Shown here one piece after another: positions 1 through 8,442 of a DNA stretch of 64,000 nucleotides. Numbering within the stretch: the stretch's first letter is position 1; each line of letters opens with the position of its first letter. The position numbers and the translations under genes are program-made. Below the pieces are notes generated by a model. It was not told where the DNA came from. It did not search any database and worked only from the letters and a program-made list of their open reading frames with translations. Origin of the DNA: Neobacillus bataviensis (GTDB lineage Bacteria; Bacillota; Bacilli; Bacillales_B; DSM-18226); NCBI RefSeq assembly GCF_019969725.1, contig NZ_JAHXYW010000001.1:124001-188000 (forward strand), written 5' to 3'.

Positions 1-1123
1 AAATGCTTGATGAAATGGCCGTAAAGCCCACACTTGCGAACATATAGGTTAAAAGGATGAAATAGGGATTTAAGGTTGTTAACCACGCAAATAGGATAGT
101 GGCACTTAATAAAAATATTTGCCCAAAAACGATAACCGGTGCATTCCCAAAGCGATCAATTTTTCTACCAATAATTTGTCCAGCTATCACCGCCAAAATG
201 GCTCCTGGAAAAATGATTATTCCTACCTCTGCTGGTGCTTTCTTGAATACAGTTGACAGAATAATGGGCATTAAAAACAGATTTGAAAAGTTTATGAAAA
301 ACGCTGAACAACTAATAAATAGAAGTTTTGTATATTGCTTATTTCTGAGGAGTATTGGTGGAATAAACGGCTCTTTAATCTTATTCATATATCTCCAACT
401 TACTGTCAATAGTACAGCCGTACCTAATAAAAAACCATATGAAAGTGTGGAGAGAGAAAGTAACAGGCCCGTAACACTAAGTCCCGTTAGAATGGCACCA
501 TATAGATCGAAATGTCCTTTTTTAATAATTTCCTTAGGCAATAACCTTAAGAAGAAAGGAATAGATAGAATAGAAAATCCAGTGATAGCGAAAAGATAAT
601 TCCATCCTAAGTATTGAGTAATAACTCCTCCTATTACAGGTCCTAAACCAAATGCCAATGAAGCAGCAGACGCAATAATCGCCATCGCTTTTCCACGCCT
701 TGATACTGGTATATAGCGCCCCGCCATGATCATGCTTAATCCCATCACGGCTCCTGCCCCTGCAGCTTGAAGAATTCGAGCTCCTAATAATAAAATAAAA
801 TGATTGGAAAAGAAACCGATGATCGAAGCTATTCCTAAAATGCTAATTCCAAAGAGTAGAAGTCTTGAGAGAGGAATAAAATCCGATAGCCTGCCAAATG
901 TCAACGTTGATATAGCAAACATGATTGAATAACCGGAAACAAGCCAAGATGCGGTGGATGAGTTCAAGGAAAATTCATGAAGGACAACTGGCAATGCAAC
1001 ATTAAACATAGTCGTATTCATTACTACCAGCAAGGTCGTAAAACTCCAAATGAAAATGAGTTTATTCTCTTGAAAGGACACCTTCATTTCAGATTGGGTA
1101 GAATCAATTATAATGGAAGACAT
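1..1123 (-). CDS. MFS drug efflux transporter, DHA2/Tet(L)-like (3' end cut by window)
   Basis: Reading leftward from an ATG at 1121-1123 there is an uninterrupted frame of 374 codons that runs off the window edge, so the C-terminus is missing. The product is very hydrophobic. It carries an early MFS loop motif (FGRLSDF) and a drug:H+ antiporter motif C (LGPVIGG), as in 14-helix efflux pumps such as Tet(L). The likely role is proton-driven export of a drug or other toxic compound across the cytoplasmic membrane. It is the last of three co-directional genes (MarR regulator, MBL hydrolase, MFS) with gaps of 19 and 37 bp, which suggests a MarR-controlled efflux operon. The substrate cannot be told from sequence. 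Confidence 0.88.
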   Translation of the reverse strand, partial: MSSIIIDSTQSEMKVSFQENKLIFIWSFTTLLVVMNTTMFNVALPVVLHEFSLNSSTASWLVSGYSIMFAISTLTFGRLSDFIPLSRLLLFGISILGIASIIGFFSNHFILLLGARILQAAGAGAVMGLSMIMAGRYIPVSRRGKAMAIIASAASLAFGLGPVIGGVITQYLGWNYLFAITGFSILSIPFFLRLLPKEIIKKGHFDLYGAILTGLSVTGLLLSLSTLSYGFLLGTAVLLTVSWRYMNKIKEPFIPPILLRNKQYTKLLFISCSAFFINFSNLFLMPIILSTVFKKAPAEVGIIIFPGAILAVIAGQIIGRKIDRFGNAPVIVFGQIFLLSATILFAWLTTLNPYFILLTYMFASVGFTAISSSI

Positions 1124-1160
1124 TTGTTCCCCGCCTTACTTTTATAATTTTATAATCATT

Positions 1161-1970
1161 CTAGTAATCTAAAGGTGGATTTGTAACAATGGAAGAAATG
1201 ATATGCAAGGAGTCCCATTCTCCACCAGAAACTGACACAATTGGGTACTTTTTCGGAAAAAGCGTTTTATCGATTTCATTAATTGTAAATCCTTTTTCAT
1301 GTAAATCTTTTACTTCACCGCAAAGGTTTTCAAGATCATTTAACTTTTGCTTCAGCATTACTTTTCCGTCTTTTATGTACCCTGAATGGGAGCAAAATAT
1401 CGTTTCGAAATTATACGATAACAGCATTCGAATGGAATTCATAATTAAACGGATTGATTCACTTTTCATAATGACCTTTGTTTTCGGTGCAACATATAAG
1501 TCACCTGTAAATAACCTGCCTGTGTCTTCATGATAAAGCGAGATATGGTCATCTGCATGACCTGGTGTATAAATCACTTTCCACTCTTGACTCTTAGTTT
1601 GAATCGTTTCTCCTAGCGGCAAAGCCGTAAACTCTTTTCGTATCCCCCAAGCCAGCTGGCGATATTTGGGATATGGGCAGGGCTGGGCACAAGTGCTAAT
1701 TCCTTTATCATGTATAAAGATGGGGACATTTCGGTTTTCTTGGAACCATGAAGCTGTCCCTGTATGATCCTCATGACTATGAGTTAATGTAACCAGGTCA
1801 ATCGAATGGCTTTCATAAAATGGAATTAGATCAGATTCAAGGTGTTTACACCCGGTATCAATTAACATTCCGTCTACTAAAAATACATATACTGATCTTC
1901 CTTTTTGTCCTTCCCTTTCAAAGCTTCCCTCAATACAAGTAACGTCTTCTCTTGCGTAAACATTTATCAT
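1161..1970 (-). CDS. MBL-fold metallo-hydrolase
   Basis: A 269-residue metallo-beta-lactamase-fold protein. The zinc-binding signature is THSHEDHTG (His64, His66, Asp68, His69), followed by a GHADDH histidine near 138, TGDLY Asp near 156 and CSHSG near 195, which complete a dinuclear metal site. The architecture is that of cytosolic glyoxalase II-like or lactonase-like hydrolases; there is no signal peptide. The ATG start is preceded by a GGGGGAG ribosome site. It lies between a MarR regulator and an MFS pump. A role in degrading the compound that the pump exports is a reasonable inference, but the substrate is unknown. Confidence 0.85.
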   Translation of the reverse strand: MINVYAREDVTCIEGSFEREGQKGRSVYVFLVDGMLIDTGCKHLESDLIPFYESHSIDLVTLTHSHEDHTGTASWFQENRNVPIFIHDKGISTCAQPCPYPKYRQLAWGIRKEFTALPLGETIQTKSQEWKVIYTPGHADDHISLYHEDTGRLFTGDLYVAPKTKVIMKSESIRLIMNSIRMLLSYNFETIFCSHSGYIKDGKVMLKQKLNDLENLCGEVKDLHEKGFTINEIDKTLFPKKYPIVSVSGGEWDSLHIISSIVTNPPLDY

Positions 1971-1989
1971 GCGTTTACTCCCCCTTTCC

Positions 1990-2427
1990 TTAAACTCCCT
2001 TATTCGTGTTACTAATTCCTATTTCAAAAAGGATTTTCTTAAATTGCTGAATTTCCTCTACATCAAAATCGGACATCACTTCTTTATTCATGTCATCCAT
2101 TTTTTCACATAATAAAACCTCCATAGATCTCCCTTTCTCAGTCAGAAAAACCAGCTTGTTCCGGCGATCATTAGGATCCACTCGCCGTTCTATAAACCCG
2201 TTTTGTTCCAACCGATCGATTATTCCTGTTATCGTTGCACTGTCCATAAGAAGTTGTTCAGCTAAAGCATAACCAAATTGTCCATCCTTTTCCCATAGCC
2301 GACGGAGCAATGCAAATTGTACAGGCGTCACACCATAAGAGGCTAGCTTAGATTTACTCACTTGATTCACTCTTTGTAAAGCTTTCGCTAGTAAAAAATG
2401 AACACAGATATCGAATTTTTCCATCAT
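1990..2427 (-). CDS. MarR family transcriptional regulator
   Basis: A 145-residue winged-helix protein with the MarR pattern: a recognition helix around LLMDSATITGIIDRLEQNGF, followed by a wing with the DPNDRRNKLVFLT signature. MarR proteins are dimeric repressors that release DNA when they bind phenolic or toxic ligands. The gene starts with two consecutive ATG codons (2427 or 2424) after a GGTGGGAGA ribosome site; the second fits the spacing slightly better. It heads the MarR-MBL-MFS unit and probably represses its own operon through the repeats at 2486-2530. Confidence 0.9.
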   Translation of the reverse strand: MMEKFDICVHFLLAKALQRVNQVSKSKLASYGVTPVQFALLRRLWEKDGQFGYALAEQLLMDSATITGIIDRLEQNGFIERRVDPNDRRNKLVFLTEKGRSMEVLLCEKMDDMNKEVMSDFDVEEIQQFKKILFEIGISNTNKGV

Positions 2428-2485
2428 TCTCCCACCACTATTTATTTAAATTTTCTGACTAATAAGAATATATCATGTTCAAGAT

Positions 2486-2530
2486 GATTTGTATACAAGT
2501 AATTCGTATGCAAGTGATTTGCGTAAACGA
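2486..2530. promoter_or_regulatory. Three 15-bp phased repeats, candidate MarR operator
   Basis: Three adjacent 15-bp units begin at 2486, 2501 and 2516 and share the core TTyGTAtrCAAG. The first contains a perfect palindrome, TTGTATACAA, at 2489-2498. They lie 59-103 bp upstream of the marR start. The palindrome type and location suit a MarR binding site; this is inference. Confidence 0.45.
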
Positions 2531-2540
2531 AACTCACACA

Positions 2541-2575
2541 GCAAAAAACCTGCATGTTTAAGGCAGGTTTTTTGC
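2541..2575 (-). terminator. Rho-independent terminator after the binding-protein gene
   Basis: A perfect 13-bp stem (2541-2553 with 2563-2575) has a 9-nt loop and T-rich arms. It lies just past the stop codon of the leftward gene ending at 2581. Confidence 0.85.
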
Positions 2576-2580
2576 TGAAA

Positions 2581-3585
2581 TTATTCGCCCACTATTTTCG
2601 CGTTCTTTAGCATCTCTTCTGTTAATGAGATTCCTTCTTCTTGAGCAGCTTTTTTATTGATGTACAACTGAAGGTTTTCTGGGAAGCCGACAGGAATTTC
2701 GCTTGGTTTTTTACCTTTTAGAATTTCAACAGCCATTTTTCCTGTTGTATAGCCAAGATCGTGGTAGTCGAATCCATAAGATGCGAAGGTTCCCCGTTTT
2801 ACAGAATCACCTTCACCGACAAAGGTCGGGATATTTTTGTCATTGGCTACTTTAATCACAGATTCTAGTGCAGAAACAACAGTATTATCTTTCGGAATAT
2901 ATAATACATCCGCACGCCCAACCATTGACTCTGCTGCCTGCTTCACTTCGGAACTGGCTGTGATCGTAGTTTCAACCGCCTCCAGCCCGGCTGCCTTTAG
3001 AGCGATGTTAGCATTTTTAACATTAACAACAGAGTTTGGTTCACCGTTATTATAGATGATGCCAACCTTTTTGGCATTGGGAATAAACTTTTTAATGGCA
3101 TCAATCGTATCCTTAATCGCATCAGGGTGTGTATCGGATGTTCCGGTCGCATTCCCGCCGGGCTTGTCCAGGCTTTGTACTAGTTGGGCCCCAACTGGAT
3201 CAGTTATGGCAGTAAACAATATTGGAATATCCTTCGTCGAGTTGACCACCGCCTGAGCACTTGGTGTGGCGATTGCCAATATAAGGTCATTCTTGTCGGC
3301 CACTAAGTTATTGGCAATGGACTTATTATTGTTCATGTCTCCCTGAGCGTTTTGATAATCAATCTTTAAATTCTTTCCTTCCACATAGCCGGCATCCTTC
3401 AGTGCCGCAATAAATCCTTCTCGAGCCGCATCAAGGGACGGATGCTCGACAATTTGTGAAATCCCTATTTTTACCACTTTCTCGTTTTTCTCCTTTGCTT
3501 CTCCGCTAGTTTCCTTACTTCCCGCTCCACATGCGGTTAGTAACATTAACACTCCACATACCAAAAGTACTAGACTCTTTTTCAC
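2581..3585 (-). CDS. ABC transporter substrate-binding lipoprotein (TrpX-like, COG2984 type)
   Basis: A 334-residue secreted lipoprotein. The signal peptide ends in a lipobox, LLTAC, so Cys19 should be lipidated and the protein anchored to the outer membrane face. The body has the pattern of the periplasmic-binding-protein fold seen in TrpX-type proteins (ISQIVEHPSLDAAREGF near the N-terminus, and a PILFTAITDPVGA stretch). Known relatives bind aromatic amino acids or related solutes for an ABC importer. The start is GTG, with GGGGG nine bases upstream. No permease or ATPase gene accompanies it here, which is unusual for the family; the partners must be elsewhere or lost. Confidence 0.85.
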   Translation of the reverse strand: MKKSLVLLVCGVLMLLTACGAGSKETSGEAKEKNEKVVKIGISQIVEHPSLDAAREGFIAALKDAGYVEGKNLKIDYQNAQGDMNNNKSIANNLVADKNDLILAIATPSAQAVVNSTKDIPILFTAITDPVGAQLVQSLDKPGGNATGTSDTHPDAIKDTIDAIKKFIPNAKKVGIIYNNGEPNSVVNVKNANIALKAAGLEAVETTITASSEVKQAAESMVGRADVLYIPKDNTVVSALESVIKVANDKNIPTFVGEGDSVKRGTFASYGFDYHDLGYTTGKMAVEILKGKKPSEIPVGFPENLQLYINKKAAQEEGISLTEEMLKNAKIVGE

Positions 3586-3832
3586 CTATAAAATCCCCCT
3601 AAATTATGTATTCTACTAATAAAAAAAGGTTAACCCCCTCATTCTAAAAATTTATAATATTCAGATTTTATCATGCTAAGTATTTCGGGACAATAGTACC
3701 TTTCTATTATATGAGAATTTATTCTAGTACGTTTTACCTAATTTCCGTTCCAAAAATTTCTGGTTTTAATACTAAATTTCGGAAAATAATAAAAGAGGAG
3801 TAAAACAAGATCCACTGCTGGAGGAAGTAGAT

Positions 3833-5260
3833 TTGGAACATACTTGGTTTTCCTTGATACCGTTTCTGATTGTCATTGGCATGTCTATTTGGATAAAAAA
3901 CATCCTGCCTGGTCTGGTAGTCGGCCTTCTTGTTAGTTCCTTCCTTGTGTCTGCCCATTTTTTAGGCGGTGCCCATCAGGCCGTCACCTATATCGTGACA
4001 ACCTTGTCTAATGAGACGAACATGAAAATTATCGGGTTTCTTTATTTATTTGGCGGCCTCGTAGGGATGATGAATATTTCCGGCGGGATTAAAGGTTTTT
4101 CCGAATGGATGGGAACAAAGATTAGAACGGAGCGGGGCCTGCTCGGGTTCATCTGGCTTACCCTCCCTTTTACCTTTATGATGCCAATGTTTCGAATCAT
4201 GATGATTGGTCCAGTCGTCAAAGCTCTTGCGAAAAAAATAAACATTCCGAAGCAAAAGGTCGGACTGACAATGGATATTTCTACAGAATCCGTTATCGTC
4301 CTTTTACCCGTTGCCACGGCCTTTGTGGGATTCATGGTCTCGTTAGTTGAAGGCAGCATTAGAGGACTTCACATCGGCCAATCAGCGTATCAGATTTTTT
4401 TGCTGAGTATTTTATTTGATTTTTTTGCGATTACGATGCTTGTCATCGGACTCATTCAAACCCTTTGGTCTTCTTCTAGAAAATCACAGGATACACGCTT
4501 AAATAATGAGCAGGAACTATTGGAAGAAGAGCATGAATTTCACCGGATGGGCATTAAAAGAGAATTATCCCTAGTCCAATCACAGCCATGGAATTTGATT
4601 TTTCCTGTTTTTTTACTTTTAGGACTTTCCTTGTTTCTTCTATGGAAAGACGGTACTGCTAAAGGGGCCAAAACCGTTTTCGATGCCTTTTCGAAAGCTG
4701 ATGCCACCTTCGTCATGCTTCTTGCCGTATTTATAACTCTAGTGTTATCCTTTGCTTTCTATATCTTAAGACGGCTTCCTTTAAATGAAATTTTGTACCA
4801 TTTTTATGATGGCGGCAATCAAATGATGGAAGCTATCAGTATGCTTGTTTTGATCTGGTCCTTGACACTTGCGGCCAATGATCTTGGATTTTCCACCTTT
4901 ATCAGTTCAACATTAGGATCCTTTTTACCACCTTTTTTGACTCCAGCAACCATTTTTTTGCTAGGTTCCCTTACAGGGTATTTTATTGGTTCATCATGGG
5001 GAACGTGGGGGCTGTTTATGCCATTAGGAATATCCTTGGCTTCAGCTACCGATGCTTCCATTCCGTTAACGGTCGGTGCAGTGTTTGCCAGTGGTGCATT
5101 TGGCGCTTTAGCATCCCCATTAGGCGATACGACGATTACGACAGCATCGATTCTCGATATGCCTCTTATCGATTATGCGCGGTATAAACTGAAGGTTTCT
5201 GCTTTGGGAGGGATTATTGCTGTTGTACTATATCTTGTTTGCGGTTTCTTTATTTCTTGA
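3833..5260 (+). CDS. NhaC-family Na+/H+ antiporter
   Basis: A 475-residue polytopic membrane protein with about eleven hydrophobic segments. It resembles NhaC/COG1757 antiporters, with characteristic stretches such as GLVVGLLVSSF, MMPMFRIMMIGP, TGYFIGSSWGTWG and ASPLGDTTITT. Family members exchange Na+ or other cations or organic substrates for protons and support pH and salt homeostasis. The start is TTG at 3833, with GGAGG at 3820-3824. It is divergent from the binding-protein gene (about 250 bp between starts) and stands alone. The exact substrate within the family is not determined. Confidence 0.85.
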   Translation: MEHTWFSLIPFLIVIGMSIWIKNILPGLVVGLLVSSFLVSAHFLGGAHQAVTYIVTTLSNETNMKIIGFLYLFGGLVGMMNISGGIKGFSEWMGTKIRTERGLLGFIWLTLPFTFMMPMFRIMMIGPVVKALAKKINIPKQKVGLTMDISTESVIVLLPVATAFVGFMVSLVEGSIRGLHIGQSAYQIFLLSILFDFFAITMLVIGLIQTLWSSSRKSQDTRLNNEQELLEEEHEFHRMGIKRELSLVQSQPWNLIFPVFLLLGLSLFLLWKDGTAKGAKTVFDAFSKADATFVMLLAVFITLVLSFAFYILRRLPLNEILYHFYDGGNQMMEAISMLVLIWSLTLAANDLGFSTFISSTLGSFLPPFLTPATIFLLGSLTGYFIGSSWGTWGLFMPLGISLASATDASIPLTVGAVFASGAFGALASPLGDTTITTASILDMPLIDYARYKLKVSALGGIIAVVLYLVCGFFIS

Positions 5261-5338
5261 AAATGAATCTCCATGCATGAATGGTTCACCTTGAATAGCT
5301 CAAACTAATTAGTAAAGATAATTTAAGGAGTGAACTTC

Positions 5339-5941
5339 TTGAAGAAAATAAGTTTGGTTTCTGTCGTAATGGTTGCTGCCCTTTTAGGTTTAACCGGTTG
5401 TAATAATGATAAAGCATTAAATAACAGAAACAATTTGAGAACAAACAATAATAGTAATAAAGAACTCAAAATTAACAATGTTTCCAACCAAAATCTACGC
5501 GTATCAGCACGCGCCAGTAATAATGTGGAAAGTCTTAAAGAAGTCGATCAGGCCCATGTCATCCTTCGAAATAATGATGCCTATATTGCGGTCAGTTTAA
5601 AAAATAACACTAGCAATACTGGAACTGATATAATTGGCACCAATGATGGTACGACCGGAACGAGAGATACCACTACAAATAATATCGATCGTACCAGGCT
5701 GGGAGGCCGTACGGTTGGATCTGGCGATAATACGAATTATAAAAAAGCGGCATCTCCACTTGATAAAAAAATTGAAAGACAAGTACGTGCTGCTGACCGT
5801 TCCATTGATAATGTCTATATTTCGTACGATACTGCCTTCTTTGGTAAAATGACAAATTATACAAACGATTTACGCAACGGAACTAACAGAGATGGTGTTT
5901 GGAACGATTTTACGAATACGATTAATGGAGTTTTTCGATAA
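5339..5941 (+). CDS. YhcN/YlaJ-family sporulation lipoprotein
   Basis: About 200 residues with a short signal peptide and the lipobox LTGC, then an Asn-rich linker and a C-terminal domain with the motifs AHVILRNNDAYIAVSL and KKIERQVRAAD that mark the YhcN/YlaJ family. Such proteins are made in sporulating cells and are associated with the spore membrane or cortex region. A GTG exists at 5330, but AAGGAG occupies 5325-5330, so the TTG at 5339 (8-nt spacing) is the better start and gives a typical MKKIS signal peptide. The Asn/Thr-rich middle looks like a flexible spacer. Confidence 0.85.
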   Translation: MKKISLVSVVMVAALLGLTGCNNDKALNNRNNLRTNNNSNKELKINNVSNQNLRVSARASNNVESLKEVDQAHVILRNNDAYIAVSLKNNTSNTGTDIIGTNDGTTGTRDTTTNNIDRTRLGGRTVGSGDNTNYKKAASPLDKKIERQVRAADRSIDNVYISYDTAFFGKMTNYTNDLRNGTNRDGVWNDFTNTINGVFR

Positions 5942-5943
5942 AG

Positions 5944-5970
5944 CTGCCGAAATTTTTATTCGGCAGTTTT
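5944..5970 (+). terminator. Terminator of the spore lipoprotein gene
   Basis: An 8-bp stem, CTGCCGAA/TTCGGCAG (5944-5951 with 5959-5966), is followed by TTTT. It starts 3 bp after the stop codon. Confidence 0.8.
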
Positions 5971-5976
5971 ACTTGA

Positions 5977-6132
5977 TTTACCGTGGCAGCTTTCTTTTGG
6001 GCTTTTAGGGCAATGAAACGCCTTTTCATTTACCTTTGACTCTCTTTTTCCGGCTTCTGGGGCAATGATACGCCTTTTCATTTACCGTAGATACTCTATT
6101 TTCGATATCTCCGGTAATGAAACGTATTGCTG
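5977..6132. repeat. Three tandem 52-bp intergenic repeats
   Basis: TTTACC marks unit starts at 5977, 6029 and 6081, an exact 52-bp period. Units 1 and 2 share GGGCAATGA(A/T)ACGCCTTTTCA; unit 3 is more diverged but retains GGTAATGAAACG. No reading frame explains them. The region fills the gap between two convergent genes. Confidence 0.7.
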
Positions 6133-6144
6133 GAAAAGCACTTC

Positions 6145-6546
6145 TCACTGCGACTGCATCAGGCGATATACACACCAATCACATTCTTTAATTTGCACTA
6201 AATTTGGCTGCTGTCGACCCTCAGGAAGAACATATACAAAAGCCTTATAGTCTCCACTTTCGGTATGTACTGATTGAACAACTCGATCATAATAATTGTC
6301 TTTCCCCGGACCATAGTATTCTTCGAGCATGTCCAGTGCTTCAAGTTCATTGTCATTCACTTGATATAGTTCACCATATACCCGTTCTCCTCTGGACTGA
6401 ACCAAATAGGGATATCCGCTGCCAGAATCCAATAGTTTACCTGTAGTCCAACACTTATCTGCCAGACATTCAGCATTTTTAAGGAGATGGTGATTCCGCT
6501 CATACCTCCTTAACGTCCCATATACAAAAACCAAATGCTTCTTCAA
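6145..6546 (-). CDS. Gamma-glutamylcyclotransferase (AIG2/GGCT-like) family protein
   Basis: A 133-residue protein beginning with the family hallmark VFVYGTLRRYERNH (substrate-loop motif YGTLR), followed by GELYQV and a downstream ALDMLEEYYG acidic segment expected to hold the catalytic glutamate. GGCT-fold enzymes convert gamma-glutamyl-amino acids or amines to 5-oxoproline, but many bacterial members are uncharacterised. The start is TTG at 6546 with a GAGAGGG ribosome site. It follows a GNAT gene with a 15-bp gap, so the two are probably co-transcribed. The physiological substrate is unknown. Confidence 0.8.
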   Translation of the reverse strand: MKKHLVFVYGTLRRYERNHHLLKNAECLADKCWTTGKLLDSGSGYPYLVQSRGERVYGELYQVNDNELEALDMLEEYYGPGKDNYYDRVVQSVHTESGDYKAFVYVLPEGRQQPNLVQIKECDWCVYRLMQSQ

Positions 6547-6561
6547 ACTCAGCCCTCTCTT

Positions 6562-7047
6562 CTAACTAAAAAGATTTGATTTTTCCATTATAACCGTTTT
6601 AACTTCAAAACCATTTGGATTTTTTACTATTCCCTCTTTGGTAATAACATAACCTATAGATTCATATAAACGTACATTATCGGATAAACTCGCCCTTACT
6701 TTACATACGGCCTTAATTTTTCCTTGTTTATTTGCATAGTTTTCAAGCCACTTTAACATAGACTTCGCAATGCCCTTCCTTCTTGCAAATGGCGGAACCG
6801 ATACCCTTGAAAAGTATATAGAATCATCTTGTAACATAAATCTTAAAGAACCGACAGGAACTTCATCTAAAAAACATAAAATGAAACTCTCAGTACCATT
6901 TAGAAAAGAGTTTCTAAGAATATCAATTGGTTCATTAACTGCACTAGAAGGAACATCAAGATCACGATACTCATCAAAGGCTTCCTTCATTAATTGATGG
7001 GCAATAACAATTTCATCTTCATTTCCTATTCTAATTTCAAACCCCAT
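6562..7047 (-). CDS. GNAT family N-acetyltransferase
   Basis: A 161-residue protein with the GNAT core: a beta4 strand (SIYFSRVSVPP) followed by the acetyl-CoA-binding loop FARRKGIAKSML (the R-x-x-G-x-G/A pyrophosphate loop) and a C-terminal LYESIGYVI segment. It should acetylate an amine using acetyl-CoA in the cytoplasm. The acceptor cannot be predicted. It lies 15 bp upstream of the GGCT-like gene in the same direction. Confidence 0.85.
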   Translation of the reverse strand: MGFEIRIGNEDEIVIAHQLMKEAFDEYRDLDVPSSAVNEPIDILRNSFLNGTESFILCFLDEVPVGSLRFMLQDDSIYFSRVSVPPFARRKGIAKSMLKWLENYANKQGKIKAVCKVRASLSDNVRLYESIGYVITKEGIVKNPNGFEVKTVIMEKSNLFS

Positions 7048-7159
7048 AATTAACGATTTTCCCCCCTATTAATCTTTAACTCTTCCACCTGGTAAATATG
7101 TTCATAATGAATTGATTATAGGGACAGCATTACTGTCCCCCTAGCTTCCATTTTATTGG

Positions 7160-7285
7160 TTACTTATTATGACTATTAAGTGCTTTTAATGCTTTCTTTG
7201 CAAGTCCACTCTCTCCAGCAAATTCTACATCCGCTTTTGGCATAGCATTATTTAATTGCTTATTCTTATTCTTATTCTTCGCCAT
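7160..7285 (-). CDS. Small basic protein, 41 aa, possible spore protein
   Basis: A 41-residue frame (MAKNKNKNKQLNNAMPK...) with an ATG at 7283-7285 and a GGGGGG ribosome site. It is Lys/Asn-rich with a central VEFAGES segment and an Ala/Lys helix near the C-terminus. The EFA(S/G)E-type core and the composition recall gamma-type small acid-soluble spore proteins, but the similarity is weak and the protein lacks their repeats. It is monocistronic. A hairpin at 7121-7139 (GGGACAG/CTGTCCC) lies downstream. Confidence 0.5.
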   Translation of the reverse strand: MAKNKNKNKQLNNAMPKADVEFAGESGLAKKALKALNSHNK

Positions 7286-7420
7286 TTTTTACCCCCCTTT
7301 AATTTTATTTTCCCATGGATGCCCGATATTGGGATCCACGATTTTAGTTTGCTTTCTTTTTGGTTTGCTATGCTATATGATGACTTATTAAATCAGCTGT
7401 GCAAGTCTAAATTAATTGAA

Positions 7421-7450
7421 AAACCTTCGGCGTAAGACGAAGGTTCAAAA
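7421..7450 (-). terminator. Terminator of the LLM/ATP-grasp operon
   Basis: The stem AACCTTCG/CGAAGGTT (7422-7429 with 7438-7445) is followed on the minus strand by TTTTTC, just past the stop codon at 7474. Confidence 0.8.
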
Positions 7451-7473
7451 AACTTGTTTATTCTGTTTTTCAG

Positions 7474-8427
7474 TTAACTTGTTAAAAGGACGTATTTTTC
7501 TTCTAATGTCTTCTTTAAGAATAAAGCGACTTCGAGCATTCCGTATTTTCCAGCTTTTGCTTCTGCATCAGAATTATAATTCGTGTTTGTATTAATATCG
7601 TAAGTAAAAATTTCACCTTCACCATTTTTGATGAACTCGATTCCAGCAACTTGAATATTATTACCAATTAGAACCTCTTTATATTTTTCTAAAATTTCGT
7701 CCTCAAACCCTTCAATGATTTGGAACTTAGGTTTCTCTTCTACCTCTTCTCCTACCGGGCAGAATAGATCGCCAATTTGGCATGCGTCCGCTGGGCAAAG
7801 TTCAAATCCTTCCGAAGTATCAACCTTTACGGCATAAACAAAGTTTCCTCCTACAAACTCACAGCGGGTTATGTAGCTTTCAGGAGATTGAATGTACTCT
7901 TGAATAAGGGTAATGCCATCGACCGGTTCTTCGAAATTCGGTCCTTCTACATAAGCTTTTAAAGCTTCTACACTATGGAATAATTGAACACCTAAGCCTT
8001 TACCGGCACGGTTATGCTTCGTAATAAAGGGCTGTCCTGCAAATGCTTCGGCTGATTTTATAATGTTTTGTTTTCCAACAGCTGCAATTGTTTTTGGAGT
8101 TTTAACACCATACTTGTTTAACTCTAAATATTGTAAAACCTTACTAACTTCTAGCTTTAGAGCGCTCGTTCCATTTAACACTGTGCGCCCATGTGCTTCA
8201 AGCCAAGCTAATACTTGCCCAGAAAATTCAGCTGCAAAACGATGATCACGTGTATGAGAAGATGCACTCATACGGCTATAGAAGATTCCTTCTGGCGGCT
8301 CTTTTGATAAATCTAACGTTCCTTCGTCCAAATGCCATTCTTCATAAGGAACACCAAGTTCCGCTAACCTTTTTGTTAAATGGACTGTCCACTCACTATT
8401 TTCATGTATCACATATACCTTGCTCAT
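7474..8427 (-). CDS. ATP-grasp family ligase (RimK-like) in an S-box operon
   Basis: A 317-residue ATP-grasp protein. Recognisable parts are a lysine-containing nucleotide-binding strand (QPFITKHNRAGKGLGVQLF), a hinge near LIQEYI and a metal-binding end, FTYDINTNTNYN, where Asp and Asn should hold Mg2+. ATP-grasp enzymes join a carboxylate to an amine or thiol through an acyl phosphate. It lies 15 bp downstream of an LLM monooxygenase gene, and both sit behind a SAM riboswitch. This implies a product needed when methionine/SAM is low; the substrate is unknown. RimK-type amino-acid ligase activity is a guess from overall layout only. Confidence 0.8.
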   Translation of the reverse strand: MSKVYVIHENSEWTVHLTKRLAELGVPYEEWHLDEGTLDLSKEPPEGIFYSRMSASSHTRDHRFAAEFSGQVLAWLEAHGRTVLNGTSALKLEVSKVLQYLELNKYGVKTPKTIAAVGKQNIIKSAEAFAGQPFITKHNRAGKGLGVQLFHSVEALKAYVEGPNFEEPVDGITLIQEYIQSPESYITRCEFVGGNFVYAVKVDTSEGFELCPADACQIGDLFCPVGEEVEEKPKFQIIEGFEDEILEKYKEVLIGNNIQVAGIEFIKNGEGEIFTYDINTNTNYNSDAEAKAGKYGMLEVALFLKKTLEEKYVLLTS

Positions 8428-8442
8428 CTCTAAGTCCCCTCA

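Noticed and set aside
99..599. 166-codon plus-strand frame at the left edge
   Set aside because: It is antisense to the MFS efflux gene, whose protein has clear family motifs.
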